A DNA stretch of 64,000 nucleotides, taken from the NCBI RefSeq assembly GCF_003569915.1, contig NZ_KZ984439.1:186001-250000 (forward strand). Reading direction: 5' to 3'. Shown here in pieces: positions 14,161-23,104 of this stretch (positions within the stretch are counted from its first letter, which is position 1; each line of letters begins with the position of its first letter). Made by a program: the position numbers and the translations under genes. This stretch comes from Comamonas testosteroni (GTDB lineage Bacteria > Pseudomonadota > Gammaproteobacteria > Burkholderiales > Burkholderiaceae_C). The notes beneath the pieces are model-generated. The model did not search any database. It was not told the origin of the DNA and worked only from the letters and a program-made list of their open reading frames with translations.

Positions 14161-14729
14161 GAGCCCGCATTCTGCTCGCCATCCTCATCACGCTGGCGGC
14201 CCTGTTCGGGGTGCGTGCATGGAATTCCCACCTAGTTGCGCAAGGCGACGCCCAAGGCGCCAAGCGCGTGCAGCAGGCTTGGGACCAGGCCGAAGCCAAG
14301 CGCCAAGCCGCTGAGTCGGAGGCCCACGCAAAGGCTGCACTCAAACGAGCTGCAGACGAAACAGCGACCCGCATCGCTGAGCAAGCCAAGCAAAAGGAAA
14401 CCGAAAGGATCGCCCATGAACAGGCCCAACGTGAGCAGGATTCGCGCGCTGCTCTTGACACTGCCACTTCTCGCAATCGCAGCTTGCTCACCACTATCGC
14501 CCAGCTCAACGCAAACGCTGCCGCTGCAAAGCTGTCCGGCCCCGGTCCGCAATCCTGCGCCGCCGCCGACGTTGATGGAGCCACCGCCGCCCGCAATGCA
14601 CTCGGAGAGTGCAGCAGCAGATACACAACGCTGGGAGGCGTTGCTGACCGGCTCTCAAACCAGGTAACAGGCCTGCAGAGCTACATCAAAGCCAACGTGC
14701 TGGAGGGAGAAAAAAAGAATGGCGATTGA
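14157..14729 (+). CDS. Inner-membrane spanin (Rz-like)
   Basis: This 190-residue i-spanin starts MRARILLAILITLAALFGVR, a single N-terminal membrane anchor, followed by a long Ala/Glu/Lys-rich coiled coil (residues about 35-110) that spans the periplasm. Together with Rz1 it fuses inner and outer membranes at the end of lysis. The ATG overlaps the lysozyme stop. The C-terminus has QVTGLQSYIKANV. The Rz1 gene is nested within it in the +1 frame, a classical phage arrangement. Confidence 0.85.
   Translation: MRARILLAILITLAALFGVRAWNSHLVAQGDAQGAKRVQQAWDQAEAKRQAAESEAHAKAALKRAADETATRIAEQAKQKETERIAHEQAQREQDSRAALDTATSRNRSLLTTIAQLNANAAAAKLSGPGPQSCAAADVDGATAARNALGECSSRYTTLGGVADRLSNQVTGLQSYIKANVLEGEKKNGD
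14416..14667 (+). CDS. Outer-membrane spanin lipoprotein (Rz1-like), nested in Rz
   Basis: This is an 83-residue lipoprotein encoded entirely inside Rz in another frame. It starts MNRPNVSRIRALLLTLPLLA with an AAAGGAT ribosome site, has the lipobox AIAAC, and a Pro-rich mature part (RNPAPPPTLMEPPPPAM) typical of Rz1. The full frame is longer upstream, but only this start gives a signal peptide. It acts in the outer membrane, bound to Rz across the periplasm. Confidence 0.85.
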   Translation: MNRPNVSRIRALLLTLPLLAIAACSPLSPSSTQTLPLQSCPAPVRNPAPPPTLMEPPPPAMHSESAAADTQRWEALLTGSQTR

Positions 14730-15075
14730 GCTGACGACGAGCAATGTGCTCTGGCTAATTTGTGTATTCGTGATGGCGAATTTTGCGCTGGCAAAGATCA
14801 TCGCCCGCGTCTACGACCGTCGATTTACCGAGCGCTTTGTCCGTGCTGAAAAGCGCCTTTCGCTCTTGGAGTCAGGGCTGAAAGAGACAGATGCCCGGCT
14901 CTCCCGAACAGAGTCGGCATTGGAGGCTCTGCCTGGTCATGACGACCTCGGAAAGCTCTACGAGCGTGTCAATGCCCTGGCCGAAGGCATCCATGCCTTG
15001 TCTGGCGAGTTTTCAGGGGCCAAGCACACCCTGAATTTGCTGCATCAGTTTTTGTTGGAAGGGGGCCGTCGATGA
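14719..15075 (+). CDS. DUF2730-like phage membrane protein
   Basis: This 118-residue protein has an N-terminal transmembrane helix (VLWLICVFVMANFALAKII) and a C-terminal coiled coil (KRLSLLESGLKETDARLS). It matches the small membrane/coiled-coil protein found between lysis genes and the terminase in Mu and BcepMu (gp25-type, DUF2730). It overlaps Rz by 11 bp and the next gene by 4 bp. Function unknown. Confidence 0.72.
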   Translation: MAIELTTSNVLWLICVFVMANFALAKIIARVYDRRFTERFVRAEKRLSLLESGLKETDARLSRTESALEALPGHDDLGKLYERVNALAEGIHALSGEFSGAKHTLNLLHQFLLEGGRR

Positions 15076-15362
15076 GCTTCAGGGATTTTTTGATTCAGGA
15101 TGTGCGCCTGGTCGTGTTGCGTGTGCTCGACGAAATGCCGGGCTATCGCTCCAACAGTTCCGTGTTGGCCAGCGCTCTGGAGCGCTTCGGCCATTCGGTG
15201 ACGCGCGACCAGGTCAAAACCGAGCTGGCCTGGCTGTCCGAGCAGGGCTTGGTCACGCTGGACGACGTGGAAGCGGTTGCCGTGGCCACACTGACCACAC
15301 GCGGCCAGGACGTGGTCAAGGGTCGCGTCGTGCAGCCTGGCGTGAAGCGCCCCGGAGCATGA
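15072..15362 (+). CDS. Winged-helix phage protein (VpaChn25_0724-like, BcepMu gp26 type)
   Basis: This 96-residue protein starts MSFRDFLIQDVRLVVLRVLD. A winged-helix fold is suggested by YRSNSSVLASALERFGHSVT followed by TELAWLSEQGLVTLDD. It is a conserved gene directly before the small terminase in Mu-like phages. It might regulate late genes or act in packaging; no experimental role is known to me. Confidence 0.72.
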   Translation: MSFRDFLIQDVRLVVLRVLDEMPGYRSNSSVLASALERFGHSVTRDQVKTELAWLSEQGLVTLDDVEAVAVATLTTRGQDVVKGRVVQPGVKRPGA

Positions 15363-15363
15363 C

Positions 15364-15909
15364 ATGGGACGCAAATCTTCTGTGTCGCGCCTTGAGCCGA
15401 CTGCGCGCAAGTACCTGGAGCAGTTGATTCGCCAGGATCGCCACACGTTGGACGAGCTGCTCGCAGCCATGCGCGAAAAATTCCCCGCAGCCGATGTAAG
15501 CCGCAGCGGGATCTACCGCTTTCAGGTGCCCTTCCGCGAAATGATGGACCGCATGCGGGACCAACAGGCAATGGCTGGCGTGCTGGTGGAAGAGCTGGGC
15601 GAGAACCCGGACGAAAAGGCCGGCACGCTGATGGTGCAGGCCATTACCACACTGACCACGCAGGCGGCCCTGATTGAGGCCGGCGCGGAAAAGGTCGATA
15701 TGGAAGCGGTGCGCAAACTGGCCCGCGCAGCCAAGGACGTGATCCAGGCACGCAAGGTGGACCGCTTGGAGCGCATCTCTATCCGCCAGGCTGCGCGTGA
15801 TGAGCTGTTGGCCGAGCAACAGGCCAAGCTGGAACATATCGCCAAGACCAAGGGCATGGGCAAGGAGCAGCTCGACTTCTGGCTCAAGGACTTCCTGGGA
15901 GTGCGCTGA
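15364..15909 (+). CDS. Mu gp27-like small terminase candidate (DUF3486)
   Basis: This 181-residue helical protein starts MGRKSSVSRLEPTARKYLEQ, with a helix-turn-helix-like LDELLAAMREKFPAADVSRSG, as in DUF3486 proteins. It occupies the slot before the large terminase and would recognise the phage packaging site. Its stop overlaps the ATG of the large subunit by one base. Assignment as small terminase is by position and family; the DNA site is not known. Confidence 0.82.
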   Translation: MGRKSSVSRLEPTARKYLEQLIRQDRHTLDELLAAMREKFPAADVSRSGIYRFQVPFREMMDRMRDQQAMAGVLVEELGENPDEKAGTLMVQAITTLTTQAALIEAGAEKVDMEAVRKLARAAKDVIQARKVDRLERISIRQAARDELLAEQQAKLEHIAKTKGMGKEQLDFWLKDFLGVR

Positions 15910-17573
15910 TGTCGATGATCAAGCCCCTGGCCAGCACGATCCGTGTCGTCGAGTGGGACGAGCTGCCCGCTCGTGCCCGTGAAATTCCCGCTGATTTGAA
16001 TCTGTTGGCCGAGGGTGTGCTGATGGCGCATCAGCGCCAGGCCGTAGCGCTGACACAGTCCATTGTTGCGATTCCAAAGGGCCGGCGTACTGGCATTACT
16101 TTTGCCGTGATGCTGAGAAAGACGCTGGTTGCTGCTGCCACCAAGGAGCTGGGTGGCGACAACGTTTTCTATATCGGCGACACAAAAGAAAAGGGTCTGG
16201 AGGCGATTGGCTACTGCGCCAAGTTCGCGCGGTTGATCGCTAAAGCCCAGGGGGAAGTCTCCGGCATTGAAGAATTCATCTTCATCGACCAGGACGAAAA
16301 GGGTAATACCCGCGAGATCGCGGCTTACCGTATCCGCTTTGCCTCTGGCTTCCAGATTTGCGCGCTCTCCAGCCGACCTGCCAATATCCGCGGCCTGCAG
16401 GGCCACGTAGTGATTGACGAGGCAGCCTTCCATGCGGATGTGCGCGGCGTGATCGACGCCGCGACCGCTTTGCTGATTTGGGGCGGGCAGATCACGGTCA
16501 TCAGCTCCCTGAACGGCAAGAGCAACCCATTCACGCAGTTCTGCAATGACATCGAGGCTGGCTTGTACGGCACCGATGCGGTGGTGTTCAAGGTCACATT
16601 CGACGATGCCGTTGCCAACGGCCTGTTTGAGCGCGTGTGTCTGATGAAGGGGGAAAAACCCACGGCCGAGGGCAAAAAAGAGTGGTACACGCGCATCCGC
16701 AGCTCATACGGGCCTCGGCTTGCCGCGATGCGCGAAGAGCTGGACGTTATTGCGCGTGACGGTAATGGCGTGCGTCTGCCTGGCGTGTGGGTTGACCGTG
16801 CCCAGACGCTTTCTGAAAAGCTGGTAGTTCGCCTGGCATTGGATGATGCATTCGTCCATCTCCCTATGTCTGAACGCAAGGCCTGGGTAGATGACTGGAT
16901 AGAGCGGACTCTAGATCCGGTGCTGAAGAAGCTAGATCCGTCCATGCGGCATGTGTTCTCTCAGGACTATGCACGCCACCGAGATTTCTCTGTCTGGGGG
17001 GGACATGCGCTATCGCTGGGCCTGCGGCGCCAGACCCGTGTGGGCATTGAGATGCACAAGGTGCCATATGCACAGCAACGGCAAATCGTCCTCCATGCCA
17101 TTCCGCGCTTGCCCAATCGCTGCGGCGGTGCGATGGACGCCACTGGCCCCGGCCAAGCTTTGGCCGAAGAAGTTGCCGACAAGTTTGGGCATTCCCACGT
17201 CCATCAGGTCAACCTGAGCCGAGATTGGTACAGCACTTGGATGCCAAAGCTCATCAAGGGCTTTGAGGATGGGCTGATTGACCTACCAATGGACGCCAAC
17301 TGGGCACAGGACTTGCGCGCAATTGAAGACGTGGACGGCGTGCCAATGGTCAGCAAGCTGCGGCGCAAAGACCTGAAAGACCCAGACCTGTTGCGCCACG
17401 GCGACAGCGCCGTGATGCTGGCCCTGGGCTGGTTTGCGACGCTCAACATGAGCGCGCCTATTGCTTTTGACGAGGTGCTGCGCCTGCCGCGCGGCTTTGA
17501 CAACATTACGGACGGTGAAGACCCAGATTCGGACAGTGATCTGGGTTTGTATGAGCAGTCCGCCTACTGGTAG
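15909..17573 (+). CDS. Large terminase subunit (Mu gp28 type)
   Basis: This 554-residue packaging motor fits the Mu gp28 family. The ATPase half has a Walker A-like IPKGRRTGITFAV and a Walker B in HVVIDEAAFH. A coupling-like SSLNGKSNPFTQF follows. The C-terminal nuclease half contains conserved acidic residues around FSQDYARHRDFSVWGGH, GAMDATGPGQAL and DSAVMLALGW. It translocates DNA into proheads and cuts headful lengths. Length is normal and no frame damage is seen. It starts within the stop of gp27. Confidence 0.9.
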   Translation: MSMIKPLASTIRVVEWDELPARAREIPADLNLLAEGVLMAHQRQAVALTQSIVAIPKGRRTGITFAVMLRKTLVAAATKELGGDNVFYIGDTKEKGLEAIGYCAKFARLIAKAQGEVSGIEEFIFIDQDEKGNTREIAAYRIRFASGFQICALSSRPANIRGLQGHVVIDEAAFHADVRGVIDAATALLIWGGQITVISSLNGKSNPFTQFCNDIEAGLYGTDAVVFKVTFDDAVANGLFERVCLMKGEKPTAEGKKEWYTRIRSSYGPRLAAMREELDVIARDGNGVRLPGVWVDRAQTLSEKLVVRLALDDAFVHLPMSERKAWVDDWIERTLDPVLKKLDPSMRHVFSQDYARHRDFSVWGGHALSLGLRRQTRVGIEMHKVPYAQQRQIVLHAIPRLPNRCGGAMDATGPGQALAEEVADKFGHSHVHQVNLSRDWYSTWMPKLIKGFEDGLIDLPMDANWAQDLRAIEDVDGVPMVSKLRRKDLKDPDLLRHGDSAVMLALGWFATLNMSAPIAFDEVLRLPRGFDNITDGEDPDSDSDLGLYEQSAYW

Positions 17574-17582
17574 CGACCGAAT

Positions 17583-19175
17583 ATGGCAACTTCCCGCATT
17601 CTTGGCCCTGATGGCCAGCCCATGCAGATGCCTGATCTGCAGGAACCGCAAACCTCCAACCTGGTGCACCTGCAGCGTGAACTGCAGAGCCATCCCACAC
17701 GCGGCCTTACTCCCTCCAAGCTGGCCCGCATCCTCGATGCTGCCGAAAACGGCGACATGGTTTCGCAGTTCGAGCTGTTCGAGGATATGGAGGAAAAAGA
17801 CGGTCACATCGCCAGCGAAATGAACAAGCGGCGCCGCGCTTGCATCCTGGATTGGCAGGTCGTGCCCCCGGAGCGGTCTCCCACGGCGATGGAAACGCGC
17901 AATGCGGCACAGCTCGATGAGCTGGTGCAAGAGATCCCCGACTTCGAGGACGTGCTCTATGACGCGACCGATGGTATTGGCAAGGGGTTTGCCTGCCTGG
18001 AGCTGGAATGGCACCGGGTTGAAGGCTTCTGGGTGCCCAAAACAGTCACCCACCGGCCGCAAAGCTGGTTCAGCCTGCACCGCGGCTATCGCCAGGAGCT
18101 GCGCCTGCGCAGCAATCAGACCGTGGACGGTATTCCTGGGGAGCCATTGAATCCATTTGGCTGGGTGACCCACATCCATAAGGCCAAGTCTGGCTATCTG
18201 GAGCGGGCTGCATTGTTCCGGCAACTGGTCTGGACGTACCTGTTCAAGAATTTCAGCGTGGGCGACCTGGCCGAATTCCTGGAGATCTACGGCATCCCGT
18301 TGCGGATCGGCCGATATCCCAGCAGCGCCACTGAGAAAGACAAGGCAACGCTGCTGCGAGCCCTGGCCAGCATTGGCCACAACGCGGCCGGCATCGTGCC
18401 AGAGGGCATGCTGCTGGAATTCAAGGATGCCGCAACGGGCGACCCCAAGGCATTCGAGCTGATGATGAACTGGTGCGAAAAGAACCAGAGCAAGGTGATT
18501 CTCGGCGGCACGCTGACGAGTGGGGCCGATGGCAAGAGCAGCACGAATGCCCTGGGCAAGATCCACAATGAAGTGCGCAAAGACTTGCGCGACTCCGATC
18601 TTCGCCAGCTCAACACCACGATAACGCGAGACCTGGTGTATGCCATCGCCTCGGTCAATGGCCTGGCACCGGATGGACTGCGCCGCTGCCCCCAGTTCAA
18701 GCTCAACACTCAAGAAATTGAGGATCTCTCTGCATACGCAGAGGCGCTCCCCAAGCTGGTGAGTATCGGCTTCCAGCCGACAAAGCAATGGGCGTATGAA
18801 AAGCTGGGCGTTCCCATGCCCAAGCCCGGCGAGGAAGTTCTAGCGCCTGTGGCAAAGCCTGAGACGGCCCAACCGGGGCCCATTGCTGCCCTGACGGCTC
18901 TGCCTCCCGTGGCGGTTCCAGCTCAGACACCGCCAGTGGTCATGCAGCCGCAGCTGGCGCGCGTGGCAGAGCAAGGCACAAGCCCCTGGTTTGCACAGAT
19001 CCTCAAGCTGGTCGTCAATGCCGATAGCCTGGAAGAGATCCGCGACGGCCTGGAGCGCATCATCCCGAATATGTCGCTCGACCAGTACCAGGCAGCACTG
19101 CGCGATGCAATGCTGGCCGCGCAACTGGCTGGTCGTAGTGACGTGCTGGACGAGGCTGGAGCCGGCAATGGCTGA
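17583..19175 (+). CDS. Portal protein (Mu gp29 type, DUF935)
   Basis: This 530-residue portal forms the DNA entry ring of the head. Family features are the early RILDAAENGDMVSQFELFED, the DUF935 segments HIASEMNKRRRACILDW and KGFACLELEW, and the C-terminal SLEEIRDGLERI. A Pro/Ala-rich linker separates the portal core from a C-terminal helical region. It starts 9 bp after the terminase and overlaps gpF by 8 bp. Confidence 0.9.
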   Translation: MATSRILGPDGQPMQMPDLQEPQTSNLVHLQRELQSHPTRGLTPSKLARILDAAENGDMVSQFELFEDMEEKDGHIASEMNKRRRACILDWQVVPPERSPTAMETRNAAQLDELVQEIPDFEDVLYDATDGIGKGFACLELEWHRVEGFWVPKTVTHRPQSWFSLHRGYRQELRLRSNQTVDGIPGEPLNPFGWVTHIHKAKSGYLERAALFRQLVWTYLFKNFSVGDLAEFLEIYGIPLRIGRYPSSATEKDKATLLRALASIGHNAAGIVPEGMLLEFKDAATGDPKAFELMMNWCEKNQSKVILGGTLTSGADGKSSTNALGKIHNEVRKDLRDSDLRQLNTTITRDLVYAIASVNGLAPDGLRRCPQFKLNTQEIEDLSAYAEALPKLVSIGFQPTKQWAYEKLGVPMPKPGEEVLAPVAKPETAQPGPIAALTALPPVAVPAQTPPVVMQPQLARVAEQGTSPWFAQILKLVVNADSLEEIRDGLERIIPNMSLDQYQAALRDAMLAAQLAGRSDVLDEAGAGNG

Positions 19176-20415
19176 TGCATACGGTTCTTTGCCATTTCGG
19201 GAGCAGATCGAGTACTTCAGGCGCAAGGTCAACCTACCCACTGCTGGATGGACGGACGTCTATACCCAAGAGCACGACTATGCGTTTGTCGTGGCTGGAG
19301 CCAATCGGGATGCCATCGTTGCCGACTTTCGTGCGGCCGTGGAAAAGGCCATTGCTGATGGCAGGACTCTGGAGGATTTCCGCAAGGACTTCGACCGCAT
19401 CGTTGCCAAGAATGGCTGGGACTACAAAGGCGGCCGCAACTGGCGCAGCAAAGTCATCTATGACACCAATCTGGCAACCAGCTACGCGGCCGGGCGATGG
19501 CAGCAGCTGCAGGCCGCGCCGTTCTGGCAGTACCAGCATTCGGACTGGGTAGAGCATCCGCGCGAGCAGCATGTGGCCTGGGATGGCCTGGTGCTCAGCC
19601 GTGAGGATTCTTGGTGGCAGGCTCACTTTCCACCGAATGGCTGGGGTTGCCAGTGCACTGTACGCGGCCTGTGGCCTCGGGATATGGAGCGCCTGGGCAA
19701 GAAGGGCCCGGACGAAACACCGACGGTCAAGATGGTGGAGCAGACCATCGGCCAGCGCTCCCTGAACGGCCCTCGCACGGTCAAAGTGCCCCAGGGCATT
19801 GATCCCGGCTTTGAATATGCGCCAGGCAGCGCCCGCTTGCGCAATGCAATCCCGCCCGAACGGCCGAATCCGCCCATTCCGGGCAAGAGCGGCAGTGCGG
19901 GTGGCAATGGCTTGCCCAACCAGCGCCCACAGGAGCCATTGCCACCGCCGCGCACCGTGCCGCCTGAGCAGTACTTGCCTCCCAGTGTGCCGCCGGCTGA
20001 TGCTGTGGATGCATTCCTGAAACCGCTGGGTGCGACCTCTCGCCGACCAGCCATCGTTCGGGATGCCATCGGCGAGCGCCTGGTGATCGGCAAGGAGCTA
20101 TTCCAGACGCCCCAGGGCACATGGAGAGACAGCCTGCGCACTCTGCGCCCGTTTCTGCCCTTGCTGGCCCAGGCGATCCTGCAGCCCGACGAGATCTGGG
20201 TGCGACTGGAATGGATAGCTGCCCTCAAAAAGGCGGTCGTGCGCCGTCGCTATCTCGCTCGGTTCGCGGTTGCTGGCGCGCGTATGGATCCGGTCACTGT
20301 GGTCTTTGAGGTGGGCGAGGATGGATGGGCAGGCGTGGCCGGGCTGCAAAGCTCGGTACCGGATGTGAATGACTGGCGTGTCGGCACCCGGCTGTATTCG
20401 CGCGACCAGGGCTAA
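19168..20415 (+). CDS. Mu gpF-like minor head protein with C-terminal nuclease-like domain
   Basis: This is a 415-residue head morphogenesis protein. The first 190 residues are the Phage_Mu_F domain (SLPFREQIEYFRRKVNLPTA, then GGRNWRSKVIYDTNLATSYA, and the Cys/His-containing PNGWGCQCTVRGL). A Pro/Gly-rich linker at about residues 215-280 separates a C-terminal domain (IGERLVIGKELFQTPQG, then RYLARFAVAGA), which resembles the PBECR-type nuclease-fold modules attached to phage head proteins. That domain may be injected with DNA. The ATG at 19168 overlaps the portal gene; earlier in-frame starts lie inside it and are shadows. Confidence 0.85.
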   Translation: MADAYGSLPFREQIEYFRRKVNLPTAGWTDVYTQEHDYAFVVAGANRDAIVADFRAAVEKAIADGRTLEDFRKDFDRIVAKNGWDYKGGRNWRSKVIYDTNLATSYAAGRWQQLQAAPFWQYQHSDWVEHPREQHVAWDGLVLSREDSWWQAHFPPNGWGCQCTVRGLWPRDMERLGKKGPDETPTVKMVEQTIGQRSLNGPRTVKVPQGIDPGFEYAPGSARLRNAIPPERPNPPIPGKSGSAGGNGLPNQRPQEPLPPPRTVPPEQYLPPSVPPADAVDAFLKPLGATSRRPAIVRDAIGERLVIGKELFQTPQGTWRDSLRTLRPFLPLLAQAILQPDEIWVRLEWIAALKKAVVRRRYLARFAVAGARMDPVTVVFEVGEDGWAGVAGLQSSVPDVNDWRVGTRLYSRDQG

Positions 20416-20430
20416 CTATTGGAGAGCGCC

Positions 20431-20931
20431 ATGAGCGGCACAAGCATTTCAATCGACCTGATGGTGGACGGCCCAGTTGCCTCGCTGAAGAAGCTGGACG
20501 CGGCCCTTGCTAATCCATCGTCCCTGATGTCCGAGCTGGGCGAATACGAGCTGGATTCCACGAAGGGTCGATTCAAGACGATGACGGCGCCTGATGGCAC
20601 ACCTTGGGCTCCGTTGTCGCCCCTCTATAAGGAAAGCAAGCCTCGCAACCGCGACAAGATCCTGACCTTGAATGGCTATCTGCGCAGCCAGATGCGTTGG
20701 CAACCTGATGGGCAGGACGCGTTGCTGGTGGGGAGCAATCTGCCATACGCTCGAATCCACCAGCAGGGGGGCGTGATCAAACCCAAGAATGCCAAGGCCC
20801 TGCGAATCGGTGGAAGTTTCCGCAGCTCGGCTACCATTCCAGCTCGCCGATACTTGGGTCTGTCTGCAGAGGACCGCCGAGAGATCGTCACTCGGACGAT
20901 GGATTGGCTATCGAGCCAGATGGGCAGATGA
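20431..20931 (+). CDS. Mu gpG-like virion morphogenesis protein
   Basis: This 166-residue protein matches phage virion morphogenesis protein gpG: DLMVDGPVASLKKLDAALAN at the start, then TMTAPDGTPWAPLSPLYK, GYLRSQMRW and ARIHQQGGVIK, and the C-terminal ARRYLGLSAEDRREI. It acts in head-tail joining or tail completion. The ATG at 20431 has GGAGAG upstream; a TTG at 20419 is in frame. It is the last gene of the rightward arm, and the phage end follows after about 130 bp, whereas in Mu the protease gene would follow here. Confidence 0.88.
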   Translation: MSGTSISIDLMVDGPVASLKKLDAALANPSSLMSELGEYELDSTKGRFKTMTAPDGTPWAPLSPLYKESKPRNRDKILTLNGYLRSQMRWQPDGQDALLVGSNLPYARIHQQGGVIKPKNAKALRIGGSFRSSATIPARRYLGLSAEDRREIVTRTMDWLSSQMGR

Positions 20932-21064
20932 ACTGGCGATGGTGAAAGCATATGGCGCGAGTCTTTCACCACAGGAAAGTGATTTACAGAAACCTATTCC
21001 ACTACGTTTCCGAATCTTCCCCAAAATTTCGATTTATCGCACCTCTCCCTCTTTCTTTATCTCA
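20932..21064. other. Phage end with Mu-like terminal repeats
   Basis: This AT-rich stretch has no gene. Read from the host side it begins TGAGATAAAG and contains two direct repeats, TTTATCGCAC (21033-21042) and TTTATCTCAC (21056-21065), 23 bp apart, plus further TTTCGA/TTTCCGAA elements. GCGATAAATCGAAA resembles the transposase sites at the Mu right end. The terminal dinucleotide TG/CA fits Mu-type ends. Host sequence resumes at 21065, and CTCCG (21065-21069) would be one copy of a 5-bp target duplication. Confidence 0.65.
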
Positions 21065-23104
21065 CTCCGTTTCAAAACACAGCCGGTGCGGCGCAATGCC
21101 GTGCTGCTGCATCTGCGCCTTCACAAACTCCAGCAGTCCATCGTCGTCCAGACTGGGGCCGGAGAGATTGATGGCGCAGGTGTCCACCAACTGGGCATGG
21201 CCGCTTTGCTGTGACAGGGTCTGCAGTGCTTTGGAGATGACCCAGCGGTCCAGCGTGGGCATCAGTCCATAGCGCTCTGCGGCGGGGATGAAGGTGCCGG
21301 GGCCGAGAATCTGGCCGCTTTCATCGCGCAGGCGCAGCAGCACCTCAAAGTGCATGCCCGATTCCTGATTTTTCTGCAGCGGCGCAATGTTCTGGGCGTA
21401 AAGGCAAAAGCGCTCCTCATCGAGCGCGTTGCGAATACGGGTGGCCCATTCCATCTCGCTGACATAGCGGCTGTACACGCCGTCTTCGGGCGTATAGACA
21501 AAGACCTTGTTGCGTCCGCGCTCCTTGGCCTGGTAGCAGGCCATATCGGCCATGCGCAGCAGGTCCGAGGCATTGGTTGCATCGCCGGGGATGTGCACCA
21601 CGCCGATGGAAAACCCGGTGCGCAGATTCTTCTCGCCCCAGGTCACCTGTAGCTGCTGGGCGGCCTGGCGCAGCTTTTCGGCAATCGCTGCGACGTTGGG
21701 CGGCGGGCAGTTTTCCAGCAGCACGCCAAACTCGTCACCACCCATGCGGGCCAGGCAGTCGGTTTCGCGCAGATTGGCTAGCAGCATGCGCGAGACTTCG
21801 CACAGCACCTCGTCGCCGGCCGAATGGGCGCTGGTTTCGTTGATCAGCTTGAACTGGTCCAGGTCGATATAGAGCAGGGCGCAGGGTTTGACGTGGTGCA
21901 GGCCCTGGGTGAGCAGCTTTTGCAGGCGGCGCTCGAATTCGCCGCGGTTTTCCAGCCCGGTCAGCGTATCGTGGCGCGCGTTCCAGGACAGTTGATCCAT
22001 GTACTGCTGCTCGCGCGAGACATCGCGCAGCACAAAGACGGCGCCGGCCGCGCGCTCCTCGCGCACGATGGAGCTGCCCATCACCTTGACGGGCACGATG
22101 CTGTGGTCGGCGCGGCGCACCCAGTGGGTCTGCTCGTCGCGCACCGTCACCTCACCGGACAGCAACTGGCTCAGCAGGCCCTCGCTGGTGAAGGAGGAAT
22201 CCATGGTGTAGAACTGAAGCACCTGCTTGATGGGCTTGCCCACATGGCCGTGGTGGTTTGAGCCCAGCAAGCCGATAGCGACGGGGTTGATGTAGTTGAC
22301 CAGTCCTTCGGCATTCGTGGTGATGACGGCATCCCCCAGCGCCGCCAGCGTGGTTTCGGCGCGCTCGCGCTCGGTCTCCAGGCCCGCTTTCATTTGCTGG
22401 CGCTGCTGCACCAGGCGGGCCGTGTGCCAGGACCAGAGCACCATCAGCACCATGGCCAGCCCGCAGTTGAGCACCAGCAGCAGGGCCACGATGGCCCGCG
22501 AGCTGTGGCCCAGCGAGTCACTGAATGCCTTGGTGACGGCGGTTGCGCCTTCGTTGATCTGGTCGATCTCGCGCTTCCAGGTGCTGATCAGCTCCGGGGT
22601 GCTGCGGTTTTCGCCATAGGTGGCGCTGATTTCGCGCGCCAGCGTATCGAGTTGGCGCAGGTAGGCGTCGCCTTGCTTCCAGAAACGCACGGGCTCCTGC
22701 ACCCAGCTGAAGTAGCGAAAAGTGCGCAGCAGCCAGATGATGGCATTGACATCGTCGGGGTGGTTTTGCCCTTGCTCGATGCCCTGGCGCGCCTGATCCA
22801 GGCGCAGCGGCTTGCCGTACAGCGCTTCGCGGGCCTGTTCGTCGCCATGCGGTACCTTCAGGGCCTGGCGGTAGCGTGCAAGGTCAGCGGGGTCGCCGTC
22901 ATCGGCGTAGCGCGAGAGGTAGTAGATGGCGTCCTTCTGTGCCTTGGACCACAGGCTCTCGCCATTGGTCAGGCCGCGCACCGCCGACAGCAGGTACAGG
23001 CTGGAGCTGGCAGTCATCATCAGCACCAGTACCAGCAGCACGAACGGCCAGACCCGCTGCAGAAACTGCCCTGATCGGAAAATGGGGCTCAAAGTGGGCA
23101 GCAT
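21062..23104 (-). pseudogene. Membrane PAS-GGDEF-EAL protein truncated by the prophage
   Basis: This cyclic-di-GMP signalling protein has 680 residues remaining. It has TM1 at about 14-36, a periplasmic region to about 210, TM2 (AIVALLLVLNCGLAMVLMVL), a PAS domain at about 270-385, a GGDEF domain with an intact MGGDEFGV active site, and an EAL domain starting near YAQNIAPLQ with EVLLRL in place of EAL. It stops at HRLCFETE, where the family continues for another roughly 130 residues. The stop codon TGA is formed by the phage terminal TG. Phosphodiesterase activity must be lost; diguanylate cyclase activity may remain. The missing 3' end should lie beyond the other prophage end. Confidence 0.85.

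Larger units (their letters stand above)
1..21064. mobile_element. Mu/BcepMu-like transposable prophage (left part outside window)
   Basis: Everything from the left edge to about 21064 is phage: DDE transposase plus AAA+ target-selection ATPase, Ner-like and CI-like regulators, GemA, a Mor activator, lysozyme with nested spanins, and Mu-type head genes (gp27, gp28, gp29, F, G, I, T). Two arms diverge from about 11.45 kb. The right boundary is placed at the CA dinucleotide at 21063-21064, where a host GGDEF-EAL gene is interrupted and Mu-end-like repeats stop. Tail genes and the other end must lie left of position 1. All modules present look intact, so an active or recently active prophage is plausible but not proven. 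Confidence 0.93.

Noticed and set aside
17283-18788. 501-codon minus-strand frame opposite the portal gene
   Set aside because: The portal protein is conserved on the plus strand; this is a codon-bias shadow.
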